DNA of 64,000 nucleotides, taken from Globodera rostochiensis. Its lineage: Eukaryota > Nematoda > Chromadorea > Rhabditida > Heteroderidae. Below the pieces are notes generated by a model that worked only from the letters and a program-made list of their open reading frames with translations, ran no database searches and was not told the origin of the DNA. Positions 1 through 13,244 of this stretch are shown piece by piece. Position numbers and translations under genes: made by a program. Each line of letters opens with the position of its first letter. Position 1 is the stretch's first letter. The stretch is taken from assembly GCA_018350325.1 (NCBI GenBank), contig JAEVLN010000005.1, forward strand, positions 1,932,142-1,996,141, in the 5' to 3' direction.

Positions 1-1131
1 TCAATTTTATAAAAAAATTCCGCCAGCCCTTTCAAAAGGATTGAGCAGCCAAAAAACCTTAAATTTTCCGATTTAGCTTTTCCCTGCTATAATTTCGTTC
101 TTTAACCATTTAACATTTTCTAACGAAAATCCTGTTTTGTAAAATATAATAGCGGGGGCGGGGGCGGGGGGGGGGGGGGGAATCATCAAAACAAAACGGA
201 ACAGAGAGAGGACACCAACACACCATTGAGCATAAGTTTTCTTTTTTAGCGAAAAATCGAATTCGTCACATTTTCTTTCGATTCACAATTTCTCAGCGGG
301 ACGGTTTTTGTGCACGGCTTGGATTGCTATTCCTGGGATCGTTATCATTTATGTATCAGCCACAGCCAGTGGCTTTTCTCAAACCGCCAATTATTTCTCC
401 GTATCAGTCGTCACAAAAATAATAGAATGTTGGTACTTATGTACTATGTGTGCAGTTTACGCATTTTACGTACCCCAAAAATTCAAAATTTTGAATTTTT
501 AATCGCGTTTTTGGCTTTTGGTGTAACAGAACCAGGGTCGTAGCCAGGGGGGGAAGGGGTGGGGGAATTCCCTTTTGCTTTGCACTTTTACAATTTTTTA
601 AACAAATTGCCATCAAAATCAAAAAAAAAAATTGCTTTTTTGAAAATTCCTTAAAATAAAATATCTTGCTCAGATGAGAAGCCAGCTGAGCGCCGCGCTC
701 AGATGGACAAATTCCCCTCCCGAAATTTACGGCCCTGAACAGGACCGAGTATGATTTCTGTTTGACCAATTTCTACACCCGCCCCCCGAATTCGAATGTT
801 TGGGGTACGTAACTGCAAAACTATCGAAAATCGTTTTTTATTGTGCATCGTTGTCTCTTAATTTGTTGTTTCCCCAGCTGATTGGGGAGTGATTGGCTCT
901 CAATTAACCTAACGAAGTAGTAATTGTTGCTTTCCATACCCAAATGACAGATTGCACTTTACACAAAATTTTCTTCGAATTGAGCGCATTTTTCGTATAG
1001 GTAAACGGTTTTAGGGTCCTTCACCTCCCCAATCATTCCCTCCCCCTACCATTTATTCGTCTTTAAAGAAATGTTCCACATAATTTTTTTTTTAATAGGG
1101 AGCGATTATTTGTCCATTAAATTGACAGCAA
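1..1131. other. Intergenic region upstream of FA2H, with one MITE
   Basis: No convincing exon is visible here. A long G tract lies at about 152-180, and a short hAT-like MITE occupies 533-737 and is listed separately. The stretch just before the first ATG is T-rich and ends in an AG near 1098, which could serve as a trans-splice acceptor for the downstream gene. That is inference. Confidence 0.6.
533..737. mobile_element. hAT-like MITE, CAGGG(T)CGTAGCCAGG family
   Basis: The 205-bp element begins CAGGGTCGTAGCCAGG and ends TTTACGGCCCTG, an imperfect inverted repeat. It is flanked by near-identical 8-bp sequences, aacagaac on the left (525-532) and aacaggac on the right (738-745). An 8-bp duplication and CAG-type ends are typical of hAT elements. 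No transposase is present. A longer relative with the same ends lies at 58279-58749. Confidence 0.7.
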
Positions 1132-2716
1132 ATGAATCGCGAAGAAACGGAAAAACACCCGCTTATTGTCACTTATGCTGGCCGGCATTATGACATTTCT
1201 GGGTTTTCCAAACGTCATCCAGGTAAATAATTAGCCGCCACTATTTTAATGGGTTTCTGTCCTTTACTCTAAAACATTGCAGGTGGCGAGCGCGTGCTTA
1301 GGATGGTGGCGGGTGCCAATGTCGACAGTTTTATTGACGGAACTTCCGAATTGCTGGGCTTAAGGCACAAGCATTCCAAGGCTGCCTATGAGATTTTGGC
1401 CCGTTACTCTTTGGACCAGGAATTCAAGGTTTGCCGAATTCCCCCAAATTCTGGGGGAATAGCCAAGAGAGAAAGCTCGGGTTTTTTACATTCTGCAGCC
1501 GTCTTGGTCGGTACGCTTAAAACCCTCAAAATTTCAGAGGGACCCTTTGGTGGACAACAAAGCGCCGATGTTGTGGCGGGTGGGCGAGCTGAGGGAACGC
1601 TATTGGACATGGTCAGCAAAATCGGTTGGGATAGCACAGCGGGCCAAAGACGCGTTCCGACAAAAATGGATTAATTGGGCCCCCTCCTCCTCCAGGATCC
1701 ACCATCCCTACGATGGCGTGCTTCGACTCTTTGAGTCCGAGTTGCTGGAACGGCTGACCAGAACTGTTGGTTTGGCTTTGACTTGCTTCCGTCGTTGTTA
1801 TTCTTTCCTTTATTTAGAAGTGGTGGGTAATTCCACTCCTTTGGTTGCCCGTCGTCTCGGTCTTTTTCTTTTCGGGCCTTCCCATTTTGCGAGAGGATTT
1901 CGGTCTGAATTGTGCAAAGAATACAATTTTAATTTTATTTTCGAAGGTCCCTTCGGCGGCACTTTTTTGGGCTTTGCCCTCTTCTGCGCGGGCTCTTTGG
2001 CGTGGACCCTTCTCGAATATTCGCTTCACCGGGGGCTTTTCCATTGGCACCCAAACCCCCAATCCTATAGACAAATCACACTCCACTTTCTGCTGGTTTT
2101 CCCCAAACTTGTCCATTTTCTTGCATAAAATCCAAAATTTTCAGCACGGCCTCCACCACAAAACTCCGATGGACTCGGATCGACTTGTCTTTCCGCCGGC
2201 CGCCGCTTTGCTTATCGTCTGCTTTTTCTACGCCATTTACCGGATCCTCCTCCCATTCCCCGTAAAAACGGACGGCTTATGATTGAAATGCATAAGCGTT
2301 AATTGATTCCCCAACAGTTTTTCTGTTGCTTTGCAAGCGGAAAACTCTTTGGTTACATTGTGTACGACATTACCCATTATTACTTGCATCATGGAAGGCC
2401 CGAGCCGAACAGCAGATGGCATTATCGGAAGGTTAGCGGACATTTTTTGTGGGATTGCAATTTTTTCTTAATGGAATGGTTGTTTTAAGGTTTATCACCA
2501 CAATCATCACTTCAAAGACTCCGACTCCTCCTTCGGCATCTCTACTACATTTTGGTGAGTGAGTGTCTGTCTTCGAGGTGAACTCACTGGCTGAAAATTA
2601 TGCATTTTGGGAATAGGTAGCCGTTTCGTCTGAGTCTCTGTTCGTCGTTTTTGCTTTTTATATTTGGCGCTTTTAGGGACTGCGTATTCGGCACGTTGGG
2701 TGTCGGGGCCATGTGA
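1132..2716 (+). CDS. fa2h: Fatty acid 2-hydroxylase (cytochrome b5 plus hydroxylase domains)
   Basis: The product would be an ER membrane di-iron enzyme that 2-hydroxylates the acyl chains used in sphingolipids. Exon 1 (1132-1222) joins exon 2 (1283-1428) to make the cytochrome b5 haem motif HPGGERVL. Exon 3 starts at 1538 with RDPLVDNKAPMLWRVG, a family hallmark. A 46-bp intron then joins DF to GPFGGTFLGFALF. Histidine clusters follow in order: EYSLHRGLFHWHP, HFLLHGLHHK, YDITHYYLHH and VYHHNHHF. The last exon, after an intron ending near 2676, encodes DCVFGTLGVGAM and a TGA at 2714-2716. The set is close to the mammalian FA2H order and length (about 330 residues). AATAAA motifs follow at about 2846. 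Introns are 46-110 bp. The start was chosen because it gives a complete b5 domain. No defect is seen. Confidence 0.93.
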
Positions 2717-3181
2717 ACTTTGAGAAACTCGAAATTGCAAATAGTCATTTAGCCCGGCCTGTACAGAATGCAAAAATTTTTGAAATAACTTCGTACATTC
2801 TCTCTCAATTCGTCATTGGACATTTTTATATTCTTTTTTGATTTCAATAAACATTTTTTTCTTTATTAAACCTCCTCGGCCTTGTTTTAAATGCTTAATT
2901 AGTTGAAATTTAATGAGGCAAGCTAATTGTTCTGCTCGTTTGTGCATAAAAGTGTACTAAGTACGACCGGCATTTGCCCGTTCCTGGCTCAAGTCGGGAC
3001 TCTCGAGTCTCCCTAGCTATAAGATATACAAGCACCGCGTTATCTCCGCTCGAAAATTGGCGTGGGACCGCTGTTTTAACTAAATATACGCAAGTCTAAA
3101 AACAAGAAAATTCCCTCAATCCCAGAACCCCGCGTACAAAGAAAATAACAACAAAAGAAGAAGGAATGGACAATGACACTA
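2717..3181. other. Convergent intergenic region
   Basis: This region separates the 3' ends of the fatty acid hydroxylase (+) and UTP20 (-). It holds AATAAA-type polyadenylation motifs for the + gene near 2846. The 2960-3080 stretch is moderately GC-rich without a clear feature. I see no gene in it. Confidence 0.6.
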
Positions 3182-6100
3182 TCACAATTCATTCCTTTCG
3201 TTTGTATTTCCATTCGCCGTCTTCCGCCGCCTCTTCAACGCCCTGTACGGTTTTCGAATGTCCAGCCGCCTTCTACGGGCCTCTTTCTTACGCTCGTGCC
3301 TTCGCTGTTTGTCGACGAGGGCAGCCACCGGATTGGTCACAAAAAGGGTCTGAAAGCAAAGGCAATTTGTCTTTGAAGACGCTTTTGAAATTTCGACTTT
3401 TGCGTCGCTTTTACGGCGTTGGACCCGCTCCGTTCGTTCCCGCTGACACTTGGCCAATCTGCTAGTAAATTCCCGGTCCCCAATTCGCCGTCTCAGCTCA
3501 CCGCCAACTTCCACCGCGAGCGAATGAAGCTCTTCCGTGTCTTAAATAAATTCTCTTCAGTTAAAATCTCGCAGGATTTCAGAATAAGACACATTCAAAT
3601 GATCTCTCCAATTCACCCCGCAAAAAAAAATTACATTTCGAAGATTTTTTGCTCATTTCACGATAGATGATAGAGATGAAATAGGAGCAGAGATGACTAA
3701 ACTGCTCGGAAATGACAGAAGGAATATTCACGGCCAAAGCACCGATCAGTTTGAAGATTGTAAGACGCTGTAAAAAGTGTAGAGAATTGTTTAGGCGGTG
3801 ATTCGATAGTCACAAAAATTACTTTTCTCGCACTGTCCGATTCTGTGACCGCTTCAGCCCAGCAAAGCTTTGACAATTTTTTGCAAGTCAATTCAAAGTG
3901 AGCGCCGCTCAGCGACGGCATCAAAGTGGCCAACGAACGGACGGCCTGACAAATTTGTAGAAATAAAACGCGGGTTGGAATTGAAAAGTGAACGGTCAAT
4001 AATAAATTTGTTCAAAACTCAACGAAGGTTCATTCTCACTTGTTCTGCCAATTCATTGTCCCAACGTCCCCCGCCATTCTGCCGAACGTTTTCTCCGTCC
4101 TCTTCTGTCTCCTCAACAACGGCTTCCCCCACGTTCACTTTGCTTCTCACAATTTTTCCAGGAGGTTTAGGATCGATTTGTGTAATCAAATTGAGGCATA
4201 GGCTGCAGAGGGGCGAATAATCTAATGGCAAGTCCTCGGCACTTAAAAAATAATAATTCTTAAAATTAAATAAATCCAAAATCGAACCCTTGCCCACTGA
4301 GGTGTTTCACAATTTCCTCGCGACATTCGGTGAATTCGGTTAATTTTGCGACAAATGCACCGGCAGCAAACGAAAGCGGCAAATTAAGTGCATTCCGTTG
4401 ACATCGACCCAAACAATGATCCAAATTAACTGAAAAAGAAGTTAATTATTTGTTCTTATATAACTTTCTACCAAAAAATTGGGGCCAAATCGTTGTCTTT
4501 TGACGGCGATTTGTGGAAGAGATTTCTTCGTCAAAATTGACGCTTGTTCGCCTGCATTTGGAGGAGTGTCGACTTTTGACCAAAATTTGGTCAACTTTTT
4601 GCGCTATTTGAACAGAAAATAATTCGGCAATGAGATCCTTTGGTGTTTTGTTCACAATGCTTTGAAATAGCTCACAAAGTGCCAATTTGGTCGTGTCGGA
4701 CTGAATGAAGAAAACAAATTAAATTAACTATTTTATAACCAAAAGTATCATTCCCCCCCCCCACCTGATCAACAAAAAGCTTTGTGGAAATGCTGAAAGA
4801 GTGGCACGCCCTCCGCACAATTTGTCTGAGTTGAGTGGGGCCAAAGTGTTGGCATTCGGAGGCGATAAATTGGCTAAATGCGCGCCAGGCCAACAAACGG
4901 ATTTGTGGCTGAAAACAATTTGAAAAGTAACGGTCATAAAAAGGGCGGAATGCCGTCCATCAATACGCAAAATTTAATTTTCTGAATTTGAATTGCCTTT
5001 TTGGCCGCCAACCAATCGTTGGTTGCTGCCAAACAATCGTTAAAGGCTGATGGCGTAACGGAACAAAGCAAACGGCGGAGAGCCAAAGCGACAAATTGGC
5101 GACAGCGGACGCTGTCGTCGTTGAGCAGACGAACGCACAGCTTCAGATGGACTAGCAGAGCGTATCGGGCATTGGCCTCCTGAGGGAGGGAAAAAGGAGA
5201 GGTTGAGAAACCCAAATCGGAAGGCAAAAAAAAGCTCAGAATAAGAGTAGAAGAGTTAGGACGAATTAAAAACAAATCTCCGTTTAGTGTTTTTGGGTTC
5301 AATTAAATTTTGGAAATAAAAGTTCACCGCACCTCCGTGAACTCGCTGATGATGGAATGGACCATCTCCAGCGCGGACAGTCGTCCCTCCTCCAATTCGT
5401 ATTCGCATTGGTTGAGGAAAAAGTCCATCCATCGTTCGTATTGGCGTTGGCCTCGCGGATGGACGGTGAGGTAAAGAAGAACCGTCTAAAAGTATGGATT
5501 TAAGTTTTTTACTTAAAAAGTGAAAAAATCACGACGAATGAATGGCACCTGTCGGCACTGACTGCGAATGTTGGCTGAAGGCGAAGTGATTGCCAACTCG
5601 GAAAGATACGTGACGATGTTGGTGAGCTGAATCCGGGATATGTTCTATAATAGTGCAATAACCACTGACGCTTTTGTCTTCGATTTTCCGTCCGATGATT
5701 GCCTTAACCAAATTGAATGCTGTCGTCTGTTTGTGCACGTCCAAAATGTCCGTCTCCACGTAATTGAACAGCAGTTGGAGCCGGTCACCGTTAAGCAAAG
5801 TCGGCGAAATGTTTCTGATCACTTGCGTAAAACACTGAAAGCAAAAAAAAAGAGATCAGTGTTTCCATGTTTACATAAAATATCAATTGATCGGTTCGTC
5901 TAACTGAAATTGCCCTACTTTAAAGAGTTGCTGTTGCAATTCGAGCACATTGGACCGATGTTCTGCACTTCCAACTGATGAATAATCGGCCAGGAGCACA
6001 AAAAAAAGGTCAACCAATTTTTCGATGCGTTCGTTGGCCAAAAAAAGTTGCGGACATTTGAACAAATGAAGCAATGCGCGAAGACTCAAGGCAATCACCT

Positions 6101-9100
6101 GATCAATTAATAACAAATCTCCCAAAATTCCACTGCTATTGCGTGATTTAACCTTATCGTATTTCTGTTTGAGCGCTTCAATGATCAAAGGCACAAATTG
6201 CTCCAACAACGGCACAATTTGTTGCAGATCAGAAGCTTTCAATTTGTCCTCAAAGATTTTGTCTAAAAAATGCCTTATAAAATATTTCAAACTTTCCAAT
6301 CCACTTTCAAAAAATCACTCACCGTTTTTTTTATTTTCTTCCTCGCATTTGTCTCTGTTGTCATGTTCCTCTTCATCGTCGCAGTTCCCCCCAACCTCCC
6401 CACTGTTGGGCAAAAGGTGGCGAAGTTTGGCGAGTTGGTCGACCAAGATTTGGAGTGCAAATTCAACAAAAATGTGCACTTTGCTTTTGACTGCCACCCG
6501 TTGAATGACGCCCAGTCGTTTTGGTTCGGGCGGCAGCAACAAACAATTGGCCGGACGGCGACCAACCGCCGTTGACGACTCACCGTTCATCTGACTAAAG
6601 ATCAGAAGAAAAAAGTTAAAATTCATTGAACTTTTGATTAAACGTAAATCATTTTGTCGTTACCTCAGACGCCGTTCGTCAGCACTCATCAGACGGAGAT
6701 TTTCGTCAAACAGTCGCAGTGCCCACCGGAGCTGTTCCCGACTGCCAATTGCCGCATTTATGCGCAGTCCAACGTTCAATGCTCGCAGCCAATCGGCCAA
6801 TTTGCGCACCGTTTCCGAACGCGAATTTGTATTGGCAATGTCGCGCATCACAGCAAAAACGTACTGCTCCAAAAGATCCAATTTGGCCACGAAACGGCCC
6901 ACTATCGTCAGTGTGTGACCCGTCCTTTTGCCACTCGCCCGCGCCTCAGGCACTCCGTGTGAGTCGGAACGGCGGTCCACATCACCTCCGGCAGTGCCAT
7001 ACTTCAATTGACATTGAATATTAATTACTATAATTCGGTTGAAATTTAAAAACAATTTGAAATTGATTTGTGCAAAAAGTTTGTTCCCAAATGCAATTTT
7101 TTCCTCAAAAGCCGAAAATCAAAATGCCTTGTCGTTATTGCTCCCAAATGTCTCCCATCGACAAACGTCCACCACTTCCCTCAGCACCGGCTCCATGTCC
7201 CCGCTGGCCAAATGGCCTTCCAACGCCCCAATCAGCGCGTGCACTGTGACGACCATTACGTGCATTTGGTAGCCTTTGTTCAACGCCTGTTTGACTTCAC
7301 GGAGCACAAACGGAAGTTTGGCGGGGCCCAGCAGACAAACCATTTGCTCCAACAATTTACGCGCGTTTTGGCGGGTGCTTGCCGATCTGAAGTAAACGAC
7401 AAATGGGAAATTTTATTACTTCCACGGAGCAAGTACCTCGACATTAGCAAATGTTTGAGAAAAAGTACGAGCCCATGCAAATGCTGTTCCGCCACATGCG
7501 GTGGAAGCCATTCGAGCAATTTGACGACCGCCAAAGTCAGCGGAGCCCGCAACAGTTTCTGCTCCTCCAAGTCCCAATTGCTCTGCCAATTAGGTTAATT
7601 ACAAAAAAGCTAATTTGAATTTAAAGAAAGTAAAATCTTATAAAATGATTAATTTGTTTTTAAAAGTTTTGGACCAACCCCCGGTTTATTAGCGCCGCTC
7701 CAATTGTGAAGGCATTCGCGCAGACGTGGCAACAACCGTCCTTTCACGACGCCGAATATTCGCCGTTTCTCTTCTTCATCGGATTTGCCTATGCCGTCAC
7801 TTTCCCTTTGATCGCTCTCTTTCTGTTGTTCATCACGTTCTACTACTTCTTCGTCATCTTCTTCCATTCCTTCGACATTGCCTTCGTCATTTCCAACTTC
7901 TCTTCCTCCGTTATATTCTCCGCGTTTTTTTTGATCGTTAATTTGCAAATGTCGCAAATCAAAATGAAACGCATTCAGCACGGCGCTGACCACTCGAATG
8001 GCTCCTTTGGTGCGCATTTCCTCAACGGTGTCCAATTGGCGCAGAAAATGGTCCAACATCTGACAATATTTTGGCCAAGGAGTTCGACGGAGGATGGAGG
8101 AGAAGAGATGGAGGGCCTGATCAGAAAGCGCCGATCGGTTGGGCGCGGTATCCATAAGATAGGGCTGCACAATGGGCACAATGAAACGCAGCAGCAGAGA
8201 ATGGCCGACCGAAAGCTGAATCGGAGATAAAAGCGGGGAGATTCATTTTGTATTTCCAAAAAACCAAATAATTTACAATATTATTACACACTTCCCCACT
8301 GTTCAGACGCTCAGCAAGTCGGTGGAAGGCACGTTGACGGCGATGGAGTTGAATGTGCATTGCGCACTCGAAGAAGTCGATGTCAGGATCGACCACAAAT
8401 TCAGCGGACGCCGGTGCCATTGAGCCGATTATAAGCCGAAACGATGTCAATTGAGGTTCGTTGGGGAAACAGCGGGCAAGGCTCGCGAGACATTGGATGA
8501 ACTCGTGACGAGCCGACTGAAATGGGTGGACATGCTTTGAAATTAAACGAATCGGTCTTCGGTACCCATGGACCCACTCCGAGCTAAACCCCTGGAGACG
8601 GTCTTCGATTGGGTGCCCTATTGAGCAGAGACGTCGTACCCAGGGGTGGGCTACAGCTCCCCCCCCCCCCTCCTCCCTCCTCCAATAGTCAATTTGTATT
8701 GGAAAGGATGGTAGACCTCGTCTTCAACGGAAGCGCGCAGACCACGCAGAATAAGCGGAATAAAATGGGAACGGAGCATTCGGACGACGTCAAAATTGCC
8801 TTTGGCCGCGGTTGGGGGGTCAGCGACGAATTGGATCAGCTGACGAAAAGTGTTGGCGGCCGTCCCCCGAAGCGAAATGTCCGAATTCTGTCGAAATTGT
8901 ATAATTTTATCAAAATTTTGCCGAATACCTGCAGCATCGAATGGACGTGCGAATGTGCCAACAGCGGCAGTGTGTGGGCGGCACCGTCTTCCAACAAAAC
9001 ATGACGATTCCGTTGTTCGTACCAATCGTGAAGCCGCAACAATGCCTTAAAAGGAACGAGTTTAAGAATCCAGACTCGACTTTGTTTAAAAATAGGTCAG

Positions 9101-12100
9101 CCAGCAATTGTGTTTATTTCATCTCGCGTCTTTACCCCCCCCCCCCCAAAAATTAATTCACTTCGCAACGTCTGTCCGCGTCCGGATCCTCAATTCGCCG
9201 CAAGTCCCAACTCTCCAATGCCTCCAAAAGCTAAATGACTTTTTTAAATAATTAAACTTTTATCAAATTTGAGACATCAATCAAATTCTTAGCACCCGAC
9301 GGAAGACACGGATTTTCTCTGATGGAAAAGGCCATTTGGGTGAGGGCCCAACGGAGTTGGCGACCCTCCAGATGGGAAAAGAGTGGAGAGAGGCGACTGA
9401 ATGTTATGTAAATTCGTTTTCTATGTAAATTTCAAAAAACGAAGAACTGACGCAACGGCATCTAGCGGGTCCTCCAAATGCGGAGCAAGACGTCCGAGCG
9501 TTGCCAACACAACGACGGCTCTGTCGGGCCTCCGCTTGAGCATCAGCCCGTTTTTGGATGTCACAAATCGAAGCAACGTATGGGCGAACATGGAGGCCAA
9601 TTCCGGCCGCTGAATGTGCGAGCTGAGTCTTAAATTCTCGAATTATCAAAAATCATTAAAAAATTGGGGGGGGGGGGGGTGGGGGACTGACCGACTCAGA
9701 AGATCAAAGTAAATAGTCGGAATTCGGCTCATCTGGTCGGCGACTTTACTCCCCAGCTGTCCACCGGCGATGTTGACAAAATTCGACATATATCCCAAAA
9801 TTTTGTCCAATTGACCATTGGACAGCACCAAACTGACACCAAATGCCGCCGGAATTGCATTCATTTCGGGCATTTCTAATGGAACTTGAGGAAGAACGGT
9901 GATCAAATCGGCTGCAGAAGACTCGGCGATTTTGGCACTTTCCAACGTATTTTCGTCATGCTGAAAAATAAAATTATAAAGTATTAGATCCAATCACAAA
10001 ACTACCGAATCAAGCATTGAGCAAACAACGCGCAAAATATCCATTTGTATCGTTGATTTTGTTGCGGAAGAGCGGAGGAGGAACAGCTGATCACAGAGAA
10101 GTGCCATCGGAGTGGTGACAATCGAATGGCAAATGGAGTCGGAGTCGGCAAAATCGATCGACAATGGCACATTTAGCAAAGGAAAGTATCTAATAGGAAT
10201 TGTTTTTATAATGATCGAAATTTTATACAAGAAAACCCTAAAAACCTGTTTATTTGTCCCCAGGTGCAAAAGAGTCGTATGGCCGAGACGGGCAGAGACA
10301 AACATTTAGAAGTAAAAACTAAAAAAGACCAATTTAAATTTTAGCCCGGAGGAATTTTTACCTCTCCCCTCATTAAAATCGCTTATCAGAGGGCCAAGAA
10401 ATTGTTGGAATAAGCTGTGAAACGCCGAAATCGGCAAATTGGGGCGTGACTGAAATGCACGAAAGAACTGAAAAAGAAAATGTCAAAATTAACAATTAAT
10501 TTCAGTAAAAACCTTTATCAGAGTGAGAAAAAGCACTTTGCGTAAACTCTTCAAAAATCGCTCCATCGATGCCGTGCCATCGCCATCCATTTGATTCTGA
10601 ATTAATTTGATCAAAAAGTAAAGAAAAAACGTGACGTTTTCGCAGCGATTTCTTGACTACCAAAAAAATTAATTTTTCTAAATTTTTGGTCAAACCTTCA
10701 AAAGCAATAAATGTCCTCACAACACTCAACTCCCTTCCCCCCCCCCCGGCGTTGCCATTCAATCATTACAATTGCCTCTTTTTGACGAAAACGTTGTGAA
10801 GAATGCTGCAGCAAAATGCGCGCTATGAGAACAATGGAGGCAAAAAGAAGTGCCAATTGGGCGTCGGAAAGAAAAGGGCCAAGGAAATGGAAAACATCCG
10901 AAAGAGAGCCGAGGGAACTGCAAAAGGATTATTATTTTTTTACATTTCATGAAAAATTGGCCACGACAACCTCTTGAGTTTGTTAAGCGACATGGATCGA
11001 ACAACGTCCATTTTGGAGTCCAACGAACTGAACGCCCTCTCCAGGCCGGAGATTGCGTCATTTTCATCGTTTGTTTCTTAAAACAATTCATAAGGGTTGA
11101 AAAGCACTGATGGGGCGCATGCCAAAGAACGAAAAGAGCGGGCCAAAGATAAGCTGGAGGAAGAGGCCAAGTTCGTCCGAATGGCAATTAGCCAAAAAAC
11201 GGAAAATAGCGAGTCGTTTAGTCTTGCCGCGCGTGGCGACGTGCGTGTAAAGAGAGCCGTAGAGAAGCCTAAAAAGTGTATCAAAAATTAAAAAATCATA
11301 TTTTGCTATCGAGCCTTATCAAAACAGGGATCAGCTCTGGACGGTGTTGATCCGTCAAGGAATGCTCGTCCAGCAGATCGTCGGCGTCTCTTCGGTTGTC
11401 AACCACAAAAAGGACCAAATGGTCTCTGAGCTGTCGCGGATCCAACAGAGCCTCGAGATGTGTCCTACAGGACAAATTAAATTAATTGATAAAGTCAAAA
11501 CATGGCCTAGCAGCCGGCGGATCTTCGAAAATCGCCACCGCTCAATGGCCATAAATAAAGCTTTAGAGAAGATAAGAATTGACAGCACTTGTAAGGGGTC
11601 AGCCAGGCGTATTTGTAGGTTAACAAGCAGCCAAGCGCCGCTCGTTGGACTTCCGCCTCATTGACAAGAAGAAGCTGACAATGAGGAAGGGAGAGGTAGC
11701 GATTAAACAATAAAATTGTTTGAACCCCCCCCCCCAAACTGACCTCGTAGTAAATTTCGTGGATTTCTCTCTCTCTAAAAACGCCCCTCGGATTGGAGAA
11801 GCGTCCATAAACGGCCAAAAGAGCTTTGATCGCTTGGACGGCGTTACGACGGCCGACTCGAAATCGCAAAGGTTTCACAGCGGCGCTAAACAAAAAAGAA
11901 ATGGGCAATTAAAGAAAATTGTCCAAACACTTTCATCACCTTTCCTTTCCTATTTTGGGACAAAAATCCTTTTTCGATGGTTCCAAATTGTCGTCATCAG
12001 TATCCACAAAATCGTTTTCTCTCTCCTCTTCGCCTCCATTTTCTTCACATAGCTGCTGAGCTTCGCTGTCCATTTTGCCTTTGACGGGTTTAGAGGATGT

Positions 12101-13182
12101 CGTCGGAAAAGGCTCATCAAATTGCATAAATTCGTCCCTGTAAAAGTCCAAAAATATCGTATTTCATACACTAAGTTTTGTTGGGTAGTAAAACTTTTTG
12201 ACCCTTTCCAATTTCAATTGACCTGTACAAAGTGATCAGTTTCGGGGACAAATAGCGCGTGCGCAGTTCGGATCGAGCGGAAGGCAATTTGCCCAGAAGT
12301 CGTAACAGTTGAACACGGAAAGAGCCAAAATTGACTGAAACTTTACGGTACTTACATTAAATTAGGCAAATAACTGTTTAATCCTTTTTTATAAATAAAT
12401 ACTATCCTGACCCTTCGGAGCTGCTTTTATTCTTTAAAATTGACAAACCGTCAATTTTAGGCCCCTGTTAAATACCTGCCGTGTTACAGCCCACCGTTTT
12501 GTCCACTTCGTCTTCGTTTCGACCGTTTTGCTCCTCCGACAATGCGTCCCATGCAAAATCCAAAGCAAAACCTTTAAAAAGACAAAAATATTTCTTCAAA
12601 TCCTCTTTCACTTCGACATGCCGAAACAATCCCAAAACAAGTCCAGCGATTGGGCGTAAGATTCGATGCTTTCCGTTAACAGTGGCCAATAAAGCGTCAA
12701 CCGTTCATATAATTGTGCCAACAAAACGTCGAGAACCAACTGAAAAAGACGGGTTTAGATCTTTTTTTATTCGTGTTTGAGATACTTTTTCCATTAATTC
12801 CCGAAATGCTTCATCTTCGGACGGCAAAAGTGCCAAAAGATTGTTCCTCTTCAAACGCCGAAAAAATTGGGCCCGTTGGCGATAACTGTGGAAAGAGACT
12901 TCACACTGTTCCGCCTCGATGAGCATTCCAATCGGATTTGCGAGCATTTTTGCCTAATTCGAATTTAATTTTTAACTCTTTCGGTTTCAGTCAAATGTTG
13001 CGCACATTCTCCAAACTTTCTGAGCCCGAATTCGTTGCACGACCGCCAAAAGGCCACAATTGTAAAAGCAATTGTAGAGACCGTAGTCGAACAAAGCCAA
13101 AAGGGCTTCGCAACGACGGCCTCAAAATGGTGGCAAAACGTAGAAACCATTCCTCGGTAGAAGACGATGGGGGAACTGGCTG
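3182..13182 (-). CDS. utp20: UTP20 (U3 snoRNP / small-subunit processome HEAT protein), N-terminus missing
   Basis: UTP20 is a large nucleolar HEAT-repeat protein of the 90S pre-ribosome. Blocks collinear with human UTP20 run right to left. At 12947-12780 is AKMLANPIGMLIEAEQCEV, followed by LVLDVLLAQLYERLTLYWPL. Near 12050-12150 is an acidic stretch. Near 11800 is VYGRFSNPRGVFREREIHE. At 8450-8290 is DIDFFECAMHIQLHRRQRA. Near 8000 is VSAVLNAFHFDLRHLQ. At 7355-7150 is LPFVLREVKQALNKGYQMHV. Near 6500 is NCLLLPPEPKRLGV. Near 5750 is DILDVHKQTTAFNLVKAIIG. Near 5100 is NDDSVRCRQFVALALRRLL. The basic C-terminus has FVTNPVAALVDKQRRHE and ends at 3182-3184. There are many introns. The first visible exon opens at a splice acceptor (13182) and matches roughly residue 680 of the human protein. 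The first quarter is absent from the window and there is no in-frame ATG before the block at 12947. Exon ends were not all resolved. Confidence 0.9.
8520..8720 (-). other. UTP20 intron with C tract and GC-rich insert
   Basis: The exon encoding LILRGLRASVEDE ends near 8720 and the next exon resumes at about 8517, after TTTCAG read on the minus strand. The intron holds a pure C tract at 8661-8670. It also holds a GC-rich block (8557-8650) with two related copies of a GGTACCCA/CGTACCCA motif. I do not recognise the block as a structural RNA. Confidence 0.5.
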
Positions 13183-13244
13183 CTAAAGTTTACGAATATT
13201 AAGCTAAACAGTCAGTGGAGACCCTCTACCAGAAATCCTTTAGC

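Noticed and set aside
2960..3080. Possible small RNA gene between FA2H and UTP20
   Set aside because: It has some GC-rich stem-like text, but no box elements, T-run or known RNA consensus.
8557..8650. Possible 5S rRNA or small structural RNA
   Set aside because: No match to the 5S A/C-box pattern and no stable fold could be worked out. It lies in a UTP20 intron.
10759..11187. 142-codon minus-strand frame as an independent gene
   Set aside because: It overlaps UTP20 exons and introns in another phase, with low-complexity Phe/Ser-rich content and no family features.
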